A stretch of 64,000 nt of DNA from Pelomyxa schiedti (lineage: Eukaryota; Evosea; Pelobiontida; Pelomyxidae): positions 62,001-126,000 of the forward strand of contig JAHLWZ010000804.1 in the NCBI GenBank assembly GCA_020536535.1. The letters run 5' to 3'. Every line of letters starts with the position of its first letter. Within the stretch, counting starts at the first letter, position 1. The translations under genes were made by a program, and so were the position numbers. Shown one piece after another: positions 37,779-49,857 of the stretch. The notes under the pieces are model-generated. The model ran no database searches, had not been told where the DNA came from, and saw nothing but the letters and a program-made list of their open reading frames with translations.

Positions 37779-40700
37779 CTAGGCGTCCCCTCGGTCTTTG
37801 CCCTTCCCGTCGTCCTCCTCTTCATCGTCATCTGACCCGTTCCGTTTGATAAGCTCTACCTTGACCTCGGTTTCGGCGGGCTTGAAGCCGAGCTTGGCCT
37901 TGATTCTGCCGATTATGCCGAGTCCTTCATCCTTGAACTTTCTTGGTTCATAGGCAGGAACTGGTATTCGGGTTCCAATAAGTCCTGTTGTTGCTTTAGT
38001 GGAGTCGGAGTTCGGGTAAATCATTTACCTAGTGGGAGCGTAATCACTGCAATAGCTAAGCAGGTGATCCATTGCGAGAAGTTGAGTCCTGGGAAAGGTG
38101 CCACACTCATCCACTCGCCGGCAAAGGTAACAATAATCACTTGAATGACTACTGTGACACCAACAATCAAGAGGAACATCCAGTTGGTCCATATTTTCTC
38201 CCAAACATTCCACTCTATTTTTTTGTGTTAGCCCAAGCAAGTAGGGGTGGTAAACGAACCATTGTTCACTTTTCTTGAATTAACTTCATTGCATACTTGG
38301 CAGAACACGAACGTATTAAAGATAACCGTTTGAAGGAGGAGAGTTTGCTCGGATATTTCGAAGTCAAATGCTCTGTGCTGGCCTGCTGCACAATAGTCGT
38401 CGGCAGGGTACACACCTCCCTCAGTATTTGCTATGGGAAGAGTTAACCTTTTTATCACTTAGCAAAACCATACAAAGGCAACAAGTGGATGTAAGAGTAG
38501 TGCTGAGAGGGTCATTATAATCCGTGTAGGCACAACTTACACCAAGCCATGGGAAGAATCTGCCCGCATACAGAAGAATAAGCAATACCATTAACTGAGC
38601 AGAAATAAGAACAAGAATGAAACGGGAGTGAGAGAAGAAACCTGATAGGAAGCATGCAGAATTATATTGCGGAGCATAAAATTGGATATGAGCCTATCAT
38701 AACGTCCAAACCTGAAGGGAGTTAATGTGAATTCTTTTATTTGAGACACAAACGGTTTGCGTTTAAGAAGGGCTTCTGTTGGCTTTTCAGTGCCTAAAGC
38801 AAGTGCGGCCATGGTGTCCATAATCATATTCACCCATAGCAATTGAATTGCTTTTAGGCAAGCTCCTTTTTGTGTTACGGCACCAATAGCCACCACTGCA
38901 AGCGCAACCACATTGACTGTAAGTTGGAATTGCAGGAATTTCCGTATATTATCGTAGACACTTCTTCCCCACATCACTGACTTGACAATAGACTTGAAAT
39001 TGTCATCCAGGATAACGATATCTACGCTCTTGAGCAATTATTTTGGTAGGTGGACAGCAAACCTGCTGCCTGTTTGGCAATATCAGTTCCTCTTAGACCC
39101 ATTGCCAACCCAACATCAGCCGACTTAAGAGCTTGTACATCGTTGGTTCCATCGCCTGTCACTGCAACTACTTCACCCTGCTTGATCAAACTGGTCTACG
39201 TCAGAAAAAAAAATAGGAATAAATATTGACGGAGTACCATTTGACGAGCTTCTTCTTATCTGAGGGGGATGACCTTGCTAGGACTTGAAGCCGTGGTAAG
39301 ATTTCATTTCGTTCCTGCTTTGTCATGGCAGCAAATTTGGGCCCCTCTAGAGAAACACCTCCAGGTGAAAGAATGTGGCAGTCTCTGGCAATATGTTCGG
39401 CAGTTAGAATATCTGGGTAAGTGAAGGAAAACAAGGGTGGGGTTCTTTTCCCCATCAAGGATACTGTCACCAGTGACCATCCTAACAGTAATTCCTGCAT
39501 CCTGACAAGCTTTGACGGCAGCTGGCACCTCTGGTCTAAGAGGATCGTGGATACCAACAATTGCATAAAGTGTCAGGTTCATGTCTGGAGCAGTCTCATA
39601 AACAGCCTTGTTATCGTCCATAATGACATTTGGCTCGGCTGTAGAGTAAGCGTCATCCGTCGACTCCCCATCACCCTCTGCAGCCGCAGACTAAAGGGGG
39701 TGAAAAAAAAAACATACTGGGGTACTCAGTTACCGTGTCGGTTTTGGCCTCAGCAATAGGTTGCACAGCCTTAGAGGCATCGGCAGCGGACTGGTCGCGA
39801 TAAGCAAGACAGAGGGTCCTCAATCCTTTGGAAGCGTACCCTTCAATCTCCTCACCAATCTTCGACTTGAGTTCATTGGTTAGTTCAACCACATTAGCCT
39901 CTGCGTCTAGAACAGTAGAACAACGCCTAAGAACAATCTCCGCAGCACCCTAAGTATGGTTGGGGGGAAAAGTATTTCGTAGGTCACATACTTTTACGTA
40001 GTGTCTGATCAACCCTTTACTCTGATCCAACCAAATGAGACAATTGCAACGCTTTCTTGCTGAACTGAAAGTAAATCGCTGGTAGATGTTGTCACTATTC
40101 TGATCACGTATTTGTTGGTAATTTGCGCCAAGTGCCTCGGCAAAGATAAGGAAGGCGCAGTCAGTTTTGTTCCCAACAGTTTCCTAGGAATGGACTGATT
40201 ACTAAGATGACGAGGGAAAAAACCAACAAACCACAGGTTTGCCCTCTTTGCGCAGAAGATTGGAACTATAGGCGCAATTCAATGCCGCATTTTCCGTAGT
40301 AAGCCGCAATACATGCTTGGGAATGTCAAATTTTGGGGGAACTTCGGGGAAATCTCTTCCACACAGCCAACCCTTGTTTAGGTTGGCGGAGTTACTGATG
40401 GAGAATGATAGAATACCCTGACGATTGTCATACAATTTTCAGTGAGTGTACCAGTCTTATCAGAACAAATATCTTAGTCAGGGATTACACCAGAGATGGA
40501 TAGAGGAAGGATGATACTTGTGCAGTTGGACATGGTTTCACAAGCCTTGAGGTGTCTCACCAAATTCTTGTCGTGATACATTTGCTTCATTGAGTACGCC
40601 AAGGAAATTGTTACAGCAAGTGGTAGACCTTCAGGTACTGCAACAACCTTCCGTACTGTAAACAAATTGCTTGGAAAAAACTAATCACACGAACCACAAT

Positions 40701-42322
40701 GGTAATGCCGATGATGATATAGTCGACAATACAGATTGCTTGAGCCCAGTCATAACCCAGGCATAAAAACTCCTCTCCAAAAGAAGTCATATCAGAGGGG
40801 GCATGTGTGCAGTGATCGTCAGCATATACCCATTGACAGTCATACCTTCATTAAACTTAGACTAGGTATCATAATTAATAGTGCGTACAGGGCAGCAGGA
40901 ATCACCCACCACACCGCAAGAACCAGAACGACAAAGGATGCAACTGCCATACCAAATTTTCCGATTGCTAAACAGGGAGAGGTTTATCTTCCGCTTTTGA
41001 AAAAGGGAAACAGCATACTGCCAGCAAGGTCATCCAAATTTTCTTGCAGAGGTGTATCTGGCTTTTCGTCTTGCAGGGACTCCATAGTCTTTCCCCATTC
41101 AGTGTGGGGACCAACACCGCACGCTAGAATGTATCCACTGCCATCCGTCAGCTAAAAGCAGGTAAGAAACAACTGCATCAAAGAAAATACTAACCTTATA
41201 ACCAAGATGGATAAACGGTCGGGAGCCGTTAATCTTCATATCAACCGTTTCTCCTGTCATTTTGCTAGAGTCAACTTTCATGCCTGTTTATCAATGAAAA
41301 ATGGATTCACACACAGCCGGTTCAAATACCAAACCCTGATATGTAAACAGAATCTGCAGGGATTTCATCACCTGTATCGAGAGCAATAACGTCCCCAACA
41401 TTGACTTCCGCATAGGGAATGGTTTCCTGGGTGGCCGGTAAAACACAGTAGGAAAAGAATAATTCCTACCAATTGTCCTTCCCGAATAACTTTAACAGTC
41501 CTATCACGCTCCTCCTGGTTGGATAGAGCGCGAAACTGACGCTCTTTGGAGTAGTTGTTCCCCGCTGTGACTGTACTCGCTAGAATAACAGCACCAAGAA
41601 TAGCAGCTCCCTCAATCCAACCTTTTGTTTGGAGGTATTGCCAGAAGCAAAAATGTTATTCTTGATTGCAATGAAAGGTTGCCTACTTGACTGTTGTTCA
41701 CTAATGACTTCGCCTTCACTGGCAGTGACGTTCACCAGGCACGCATCTTGGTATCCAAGGTCTTAGGGGAAAATTCAGTTTTGAAATCGGGAACACAAAT
41801 ACCCTACCAGCAGGAATTGCAAGTCCGAGGATGAGTGACACAATTGCAGCAATGATCAAGATGATCAAGGTTAAATCTTTGACTGCCTCGAACCACAGTT
41901 GAAAAAAGTTTTTGTGTTTCGCCTCAGGTAAAACATTAATACCAAATCTAATGTAAAGTGATTTAGTCAGGAGGATTTCATATTCAATAAGAAATGAAAA
42001 AGAGGTTAATAAAACATACACGCGTCGCCTATGCACAAACTTCGAGTTGATTTCCTCTTGACCGAGTCCCGCTTTCAAACTTGTGCCCAGCTTGGCAGCC
42101 AGACCCTCGAGCCCTCCCATAGCTGTGAGTTCCTCCACTTTCCTTCAAATACTTTCTTACCCCCAAGAAACACAAACATTTGGTACAACAACGAGCACAA
42201 CTACGCTCAACACAAGCATAACATGACAAACGCGACCAGATCTCAACAACGAAGGAACAACCAAGTACGTACTTGTGGAGCACCATCTCTTGGAGTTGGA
42301 CGGCAGTTACAGTGAACTCCAT
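37779..42322 (-). CDS. P-type Ca2+-ATPase (PMCA/P2B type)
   Basis: Pumps Ca2+ out of the cytosol. It starts at ATG 42322 ([15 protein letters not shown]), then [40 protein letters not shown] and [20 protein letters not shown] (helices 1-2). The TGE motif of the actuator domain is at [33 protein letters not shown] (helix 4 PEGLP) is followed across an intron by [13 protein letters not shown] with the phosphorylated Asp. The nucleotide domain includes [20 protein letters not shown] and [31 protein letters not shown] and VRMVTGDS, then VTGDGTNDV (near 39160), belong to the P domain. Helices 5-6 include [20 protein letters not shown] and [19 protein letters not shown]. The C-terminus is short and acidic, ending at 37779. 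A long PMCA-type calmodulin tail is not evident. Confidence 0.95.
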
Positions 42323-43928
42323 CCTTTGTTGCTTTTTGATTGTTTAATAAATTTGTATTTTGGGTTTTTTTTTTCGGTCCGGGCTTTTAATCTGTCTCGA
42401 CTAACAGCCGCTGTTAGAGGAGTTAATTTTTTTTCTCTTTGAGAGTAACGGCGCCGATTCCATACATAGTAAACATGCAAACTGCTTCTAGAATACTCCT
42501 GTTAATTTTCGTGTTCCACATTCTTTTGTATTCAAATGCAGTAACCTGGGCACGAGTCTTTTCAACTGGCAACGGTCCCGCATGTTTGTGAGACCACTCT
42601 CAGATATTTATTTCCGGTTCCTTGGGGTACATTGGTCAATGAATAGCAGAATTTGTTGGCCATGATTGGGTTCAACTGGCTTGCGAGTTGGTAGGTTGAT
42701 CTCATGGGACGAAGGTTTTTTTCTATTTTTGTTGATGTATTTTCGGTCAGAGCCTTCGAATGTGATTACCAAGCTCAGCCTGACGGTAACACGCTGGGGA
42801 GGTCATTCCAGTTCATGCAGTGTGAGGTGGAGTATGTTCAGTACCAAAGGGCCTGGCACTCTGGGCAATCATCCTTAAGGGGGCTGATCAGGTATTCGCG
42901 CCAGGTCTATGGTTGCTAACCCTGTGCCTTAAGATGTCAGTACTGAAAGATGACATTTCAATGAAACTTAAAAATCGCTGCTATGAATTTGTCGGGCCCG
43001 ACGACCGTTCAACGGTCACGTGAATCGACTTGTTACTTTCCGCCAGTTCCACGAAAGTGATTATGTTTTTTGATTTTGTGTGAGGGTGATAGTCAGGGTG
43101 AAGGCCAAGCCAGTCAAACAATGGTCTGTTGTTCCTGTGGTCGAATCCAAGTTCATTGCGCGATATGCATCTTTATGTCATTAAGCTGTAAACCAACCTG
43201 TGGTTTGCCAATGGCCGAAGAGTAGCGGGGTTAATCGGCATATGGAGCATACTTCACAGGGAAGCAGCTGAGGATAACCAGAACTGGATTTCGTGAAGCT
43301 CAAGTGCTATTTTCCTGTTTCTACCAGATAGGAGAACAAAATCCTGCCTGTGGCGCAGGGGAATCCATCACACCTCGCCACACTGCCTGCGAAGAATGGC
43401 ACCAATTTGATGTTATTTGTTTGTTGAGGACTAAAGGGTACACCAGTAAGATACAATCTCTGTTGGGTGTGGGTACAGTGAGAACAAGAAAGAGACAATG
43501 GCGAGCGACCAGACAGACAGGTCTCGTGTTATGTATGTACAATCAATCTGAATTGGTGTTGTCTGTGGCATTTCTCAGTGTTGCCGTAAGCAGTGGGCGC
43601 CGGGATTGTGGGAGCAGTGGGATTATCGGTCGAAGACAATGACGTACTCCCTGAGCCTTGGGGGAGTCTCACATCCTTTGTCTCCGTTCACAAACAGGAC
43701 CCCATACCACTGCTGTCATGTTGTGTCCGTGTCCTGAGGTTGGTTCTCGGTCCGTTTTACGCACAAAAAAAAAAGAGAGGAGAAGCCAGACGCGACTACA
43801 GGAACCGGCAAACCCCAAAAATAAGAGGTTCTGCTTCTTTTTTTTTCGAAAGGACGGAACCAACTTGAAAAAGGATCTTTTTTGGCTTTATGGGGGTGGT
43901 GCGAGTGGCAGCGCGATAATATGTTCTA
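42323..43928. other. 1.6-kb stretch without a supported gene
   Basis: Several open frames on both strands (for example 42704-42919 and 43304-43642, plus) show no conserved pattern and do not join through introns. A perfect 12-bp palindrome GTCGGGCCCGAC lies near 42992, followed by ACCGTTCAACGGT, a small inverted repeat. The promoter of the Ca2+-ATPase and the 3' end of the STAND gene border it. I see no tRNA, rRNA or transposon. Confidence 0.4.
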
Positions 43929-46900
43929 CTACTCATCGACCCTTTCACCAACAGTGATGTTCATGGCAGCCAACTTTTCTTTTACCAAATCGGCGTCCCT
44001 GAGGTATCTTGTATACTCGGCAGCACGGCCTAGGTCTTGGGCTACGAGTGCCAGCCAACGTAAACATGATTCCACTGGGAGTGTGTAGTTAGTGAATGAG
44101 TGTTGGGATTATGTCTGATTGGTGTGTTGTGTTCAGAAAGTGGCACATACTGCTGGGGTGCACAGGCCCGTGAATTTTGTTGTTGATGTTTATAGCACGC
44201 TTCAGCAAGGGTTCTGCCTTTTCGGGTTCACCTTTCAATTTGTAGGTTGCGGCAAGCGATTCCAGTGAAGTAGCCAAGTGAGGGTGCATTGGTCCCAGTG
44301 TCTACGGTTGGTTAATTGTCAGTTTTGAATTGGCCAGGATAAAACCTTCTCACGGATCTGGCAAGCTCTGGTACAGAGTTGCACTGCGCGCTCAGGGTCG
44401 CCTTGGCTATCGGCTATAACAGACAAATCCTGAAGAATTCGGGCAATCAGTGGGTGATTTGGCCCAAAGTGGAGAAGCCTGTAATACAAAAGAATAAGGC
44501 CAAAGTTGGTATGTGCTGAGAGAAAGAACCTGATCTTCAATGCACGCTCTAAATAACTATGAACAAAGGTGAGATTACTGTGGAAGGAATAGGAAAACGA
44601 ATCAACCTTTGAGCTCTCGCAGGGTTTGAGTCCACAAAGATTTCTACAAGTTGGTGAAAAAAAGTAGAACGGTTGTTTTTGAAACAAACCTCCCAGACCG
44701 CACAAGCTCATTGCTACATTGAGATGATTTGGTCCCAAAACTTTTTCCCTTATCTCAAGGGCCTTCAGTGCAAATGGCTCAGCAGCTTTGAGTTCTGTTG
44801 CATTCCAAAATACCTCTGCCAGCAAATAGTAGGCTTTTCCCACCGATTCGTGATATTCACCATGCGCTGAAACATTAACAGAGATCGCTCTGCGGAGGAG
44901 AGCTTTCGCTGTTGCATAATCAAGCATTTCCCTGAATTTAGAGTTAAGAAATGATTAAAGGTACTTTCTGGAACCTCAGAAATCGAGCTACTTTATTCAA
45001 CATTTTCCCAACTTGAGCTGGTTGAGCATTATAGTTATCAACAGCACGACGCATGCACTCACCAACAGTAGTTTCGTGGACCATGAGCCAATAGCTGAAG
45101 AGAGTTGACAATAACAATTTTTCGTAGCTCCTTACTGTTTTAGTTCATATCTGCGTGTTTGCGTGTAGAGCTGCAAGAAAACTTCTAGATCAGTAAGGGC
45201 CTCAGGAAGTTGCTCTGGATTGCTATTTTGATTAACTAAGTGAGCGAGATTGATTTGAAAGTTACGTTTGTGATAGTAGCCATGGAAGTTCGTCAGCCTT
45301 GCGACCTTTGTCAGCATTTCCGGGTCCACTACTAAAGTACGCTACAAGTTTCTGTCTATAGTCACTGCAGATACGAAGATGAATGAATGAGTCTGAAGTA
45401 AAAGTTTGGAAGAAATACTTGACAAGGTAAGGCTTGCTCTCTAGGTAGTAGGATTGCACGGCTTGGCTCATATACTCATGGAAGAAGCATAGTAGACCAG
45501 ATTTACTGGAAACATACTCACTAACTGCCATCAATAGCTGTGATAGCTGCATTTGTGTTGCGCCTGTTACCCCCATGATTTCCTTTTCAGAGAGACCCAT
45601 CCGGCTGCAGTATATAGAGCAGAGCGTGTCTTGAACAAATTGGGTAGTATAATCCTTGTATAGAATAAGTGAGAAGGCCAAGATGTGCCAAAAGGGTGAA
45701 TTACATTCTCCAGTCTAAGAATAATTTTCTTGAATAGTTCTTCTGGAGTTCTGGCTCCCAAATACCAATCTATTTTGCTGTCAAGCTGCTCATAAACACC
45801 TTGTGGAGTTTGTTTTGATACATATAGAGGATAGAGGATTACCAAACAGGCGGAGCTCTTCCAGGAGGGCTCGGAGAAAAAGGGGACTGTCTGTTTGTTG
45901 GCATCTTGTTATCCTTATGACGGTTAATGTGTATATTTTATCTCAGGCTACTATTACCTTTGCATTTGAGATAAAGTGAAGGATTTTCCGTACTCTGACA
46001 AATAATTTTGCACATACTCCGTTTTTTGTTGTTCAGAGAATCCTTGCAAGTACATTGTTGGCCACCCCCTGTCAAAACCTCAGAAGAAAGGAAAGTTGTA
46101 CGTATAGACCTGTTGTTCAAAAAAATATGTGGCTCTGACGAACTGTTCATGGAAATGATAAACTTAACTTGTGGGGGAATTTCTTCAGGGATCCACCGCA
46201 TTTCCAGTGCTGATTCTCTGTTTTCTAAAGGAAAGATATGTTAGCTAGAAAGAAAAGCAAGTAAACCCAAATACCTAATCGATGGGCTCCGTCTAAAATT
46301 ACAATAAGGCGGCATGATTGTGGTACAAATGTAAGCCACCTGGGAAACTCCCTTAACATCTCCTTTGGGTCAGCTGGAACCTCGTCTACTATCTCAAACT
46401 CACGTTTAATTGTCTGCATGATATGCAAGACAACAACAGTGTTAAGAGCACGGTCATTTGTGCATCCTTATCAAGTCAACCAATAATCAAGTAAAAAAAA
46501 AAAAAGCACACCAATGTAATGTGAAACAACAATTTCATTCCCTTGCTCATGACTGAACCTCTCCCGCCAGTTGGACAAAAAGGAGGCCTTCCCAATGCCA
46601 GCAGGGCCAACCACTAAAATCCCACCACTCTCACTAGTGCGGAGCTTATCGCAAAGTGATTCATATACCTCAGAGTTCCATAAATAATTCCTTTTTTTCG
46701 TTTCGGCATAAGCACTGTGAGCGGAATTCTGAGCATCAAGTGGGTCGGGGTCCTGGTCCTCAGGAAATTCGTTTGCAATGCTGTCAGAAAGGTCTTTGAG
46801 AACATGCTTGGCAAGATCGCCAGGCTGATTGTAGAATTTCAGGGGAAGGCCACTTATGCGGATGCGGTGCTAGAGGCACAAAGGTTACATTCAGGTGTAT

Positions 46901-48297
46901 TAAGCTGCTCCTCACCTTTAAATCTCTCATTTTTTCTGGGTTATCACCAGTCTCGGAAATGTTGGGGTTATTTCGCATATAGAACAGTGCTCGGGATGCA
47001 GACTCCACATCATTTAGTGCTCCATATAAGATCTAAAGCCTTAGAGAGATTTCCGAAAACTGGTCTATACCTCCATCTCTGTGACACTCCTAGGTGTGCC
47101 AAGTTGTGAGATAAATGGGTACTTCTGTAGGATATCTGGCTTTATTGTGTCGGGTACCCAGCCATATCTGTCTCCTGTTATGCTATTAATAAGGGAAAAA
47201 TATCTGGAGACCAAACCAATGAGACTGATGAAAAATGGACGACATTTGTCGATTTCATTAAGGCAAATAGAAAGTACATCACCAGACTCACTTTGTTCAG
47301 CAGTTATTCCCCATCTTTAGAACTAAATCATCTGAAGGATGTGACAAAGTAGACAAACCGTAGATCCACCTCTGAGAAGAAAATTCCTCTTTTTGCACAT
47401 TGCTCCTTTATCTTGGGAAAAACATTTTTCAACAACTCATCACGTTCACCTTGCATGTCCAAGAAGGTTGAAGATAAAAATACACGAACTTGGCGTTTTT
47501 TCATAGCAGAACGAGAACGGCGGTTAACTACCCAGTTGCCACTTTTTGGAATAGGGGCTGTATTTATACGTCAATGAATTTACAACGGTTTGTCTGGAAC
47601 AGACCAGTTTTGAGGGGGACCAACGATTCTAGTTGTTGTTTTCTCTCTTGATATTGCTCATCAGTGATAAATCCAGCTGTGTGTACCTCTTCTAGCTTCT
47701 TTAGGGCTTGTGAAATTTCCCCTGGAAGCATTGACGGAGGCGTAGCATTGTCGACAACACCTTCCTCTTGATAGGAGTGAGTTGTTTTAAGAATGATATC
47801 TAAGGCAAACCAAGACACGCTAAAAGAGAATCAACATCAGAAGACTCTGCCTTGGCTTTAGTAGCTGTGGGCTTACTTGTTGGGGTTCTGCGGAACCCAC
47901 TTACTGGAGCTAATAGAGGTGAGTGAAACGCAAGTGAACAGTAGAATGGTGCACTCACATCCAGTAGTTTGTGCTGGAGTGGGAGCAGGCTGAGCTCTAG
48001 AGAAAGAGGGTGTTACGCCAGAGGTCTGACAAGCCATTCCTGAATAGGAAGAGAATGAAGGGCTGGGTGGCGGAGGTGCCACACTGGGTGGTGCCTTGTA
48101 TTTTTCTTTGTACTTGTCCAGTTCGGACGCATGGCGCATAAAACCTTGCTGCTTGTTGGTTTTTGTTTCGTTTTACAATGGAGTAATGAATTCATATCAA
48201 AAAAAAAAAAAAAAGCTAAACTATAGTATAGAAAGAAAAAGAAAGGCACAGTGCTGTGTTGAGAGCGTTAGTAAAAGGAGCGGGTACTTGCAGCCAT
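43929..48297 (-). CDS. SHOCT-DUF4062-NACHT-TPR STAND protein
   Basis: Starts with a 10-nt coding exon at ATG 48297; splicing gives MAASFMRHASELDKYKEKYK, then a Pro/Ser-rich part. A SHOCT-like motif follows (ALKKLEEVHTAGFITDEQYQ). DUF4062 then reads RVFLSSTFLDMQGERDELLK, FFSEVDLRWGITAEQSESGD and CLNEIDKCRPFFISLIG. The NACHT ATPase has Walker A GGILVVGPAGIGKASFLSNW and Walker B LIVILDGAHRLG. The C-terminal third is kinesin-light-chain-like TPRs (ALEIREKVLGPNHLNVAMSL, HPHLATSLESLAATYKLKGE, AEPLLKRAININNKIHGPVH) and ends GERVDE with TAG at 43929-43931. DUF4062-NACHT-TPR is the layout of NPHP3-like and other STAND proteins that switch on oligomerisation. The role may be signalling, ciliary or defence-like; the sequence does not decide. 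Confidence 0.85.
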
Positions 48298-48723
48298 AGG
48301 ATCGTTGTTGATTGTTGTTAAGGGCGGTTTTATTTTTTTTTATTATTATAATTGAAAGTTCAGGAAAATGATGAGAACGATAAGAAAACCGACGCACCGA
48401 ACTATACGACGATCACAGCAACACCGAACAAAAGAGAACAAAAACATGGATTGGGTGAGCTACAAACCACGCGACATTTCTATTTTTTTTTGTTTTTTTG
48501 AAGAAAAAGGTACACACCATGGCGGCGAGACTCTTAGGGGTGCCAAAATTCCAAAAAACGTTAATGTATAAAAAGGAAAAAAAAGAAGAAGGGAGGAACT
48601 TCGTTTTCCCGCGTAACACTTCTAAGAAAGTCGCGTAACTACGACGCGAAACGGTGTGCTTGTTCCTTCACACGACTGAGGACTGTAGTGTGGTACACAC
48701 TGTTCCAAAGTAGAAGCTACTGT
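48298..48723. promoter_or_regulatory. Divergent promoter region, STAND gene and coiled-coil gene
   Basis: 426 bp between opposite start codons, with T- and A-rich runs (48332-48345, 48482-48500). No conserved reading frame and no motif named. Confidence 0.4.
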
Positions 48724-49636
48724 GATGAATTCGGGGCACGGAAGAGGCGTTCAGACGCGGCGCCTGGTGGGCGATAGTGGCAATAAACCAGCAGCATCAA
48801 ACAGCAGAACCAACTTGGTAGGTAGGCCGTGTTGTGGTGGGGGCACCAAAGCAAACAGTTATTAATCACGACTTTCGGTGCAGAGCATGAGGTTCGTGCC
48901 GAAATTGCACAGTTGAAGGCCATTCTAACTGAAACATTGAGGGACTTGGACCAAGCTTTGCAAGATGAGGAGGTTGGTTCCATCGCCCTTTCCCACAATT
49001 GTGCCATTGCCTCTGCGTTCTTACATTAAATCCACAGCGGTTCAGAAGAAAAGTTACAGCAGTTCACTCCCGCCAATACGAACGTAAACCCTTTAATTTT
49101 GGCCTTATGTGCCTACTAAAGAAAATACAGTTGAAAACACATATAGAATGTTGTCCCAAGAACTCACGCAATTGAAGAAAGAGAAACAAGAAAGGTCACA
49201 AATGCGTAGGACCACAGTTCAACTCACCACGATATTAGGCTCAAAGAAAAACACTTTCTCCAAAGTGAGTTGGAAACGCAACAATACAGATTTGAACAGG
49301 TTACTCCAAACACAAGGGTGCTAAAGTAATGCCGTTCTTTTTTTTTTCCTCCCCAACTCAGGTGTTCAACAAGCACGTTGGATCAGAACAATCAGCCAAA
49401 ACACTTGAAGGAACACTTCTACGTTTGGATGCGGAAACAAAACACTACATTGATGAATGTAACCAGCACACCTCTATCATCCAGCAGCTCAACGATGTAC
49501 GTTGGATGGGAGGGAAGTATCAACAAGAAAACCTGACTAATCACCCTGTACCCTCCCTTATTTCCAAAAGGAACTTGCACTTCTTACTAGTGAGCTTACC
49601 TCCCTAGAATCCACTGCCACCACCAACCAGCCATGA
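48724..49636 (+). CDS. Unrecognised coiled-coil protein
   Basis: ATG 48724 begins a basic Gly/Ser/Arg-rich start (MNSGHGRGVQTRRLVG). Using the second of two overlapping donors, it joins to LVEHEVRAEIAQLKAILTET. Further exons are heptad-like: RFRRKVTAVHSRQYEQNTVE, MLSQELTQLKKEKQERSQM, FNKHVGSEQSAKTLEGTLL, YIDECNQHTSIIQQLND, and the last ELALLTSELTSLESTATT with TGA at 49634-49636. Length after splicing is roughly 200 residues. I do not recognise the family. Such short all-helical proteins occur in ciliary and vesicle-tether complexes, but nothing here is specific. Confidence 0.65.
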
Positions 49637-49857
49637 TTCCTCAGCCTCCCTTGTTCAAATGTAATTAAAGTTCTACATTGAAGACACAACCCAAAACTCG
49701 GCTTCACGTCATGCCCACACTATCAAAGTTCTTGTGTTTGCCCACAAGCCAGTCCCCTCCGTTCTTCGTCACCAGGAATTTGATGAAATTTTTCTTCCAT
49801 AGACTTTTTTCCATCTCAATTGGCCCTCCTCCGTGACCCTTTCTTTGTGTGTTACGA

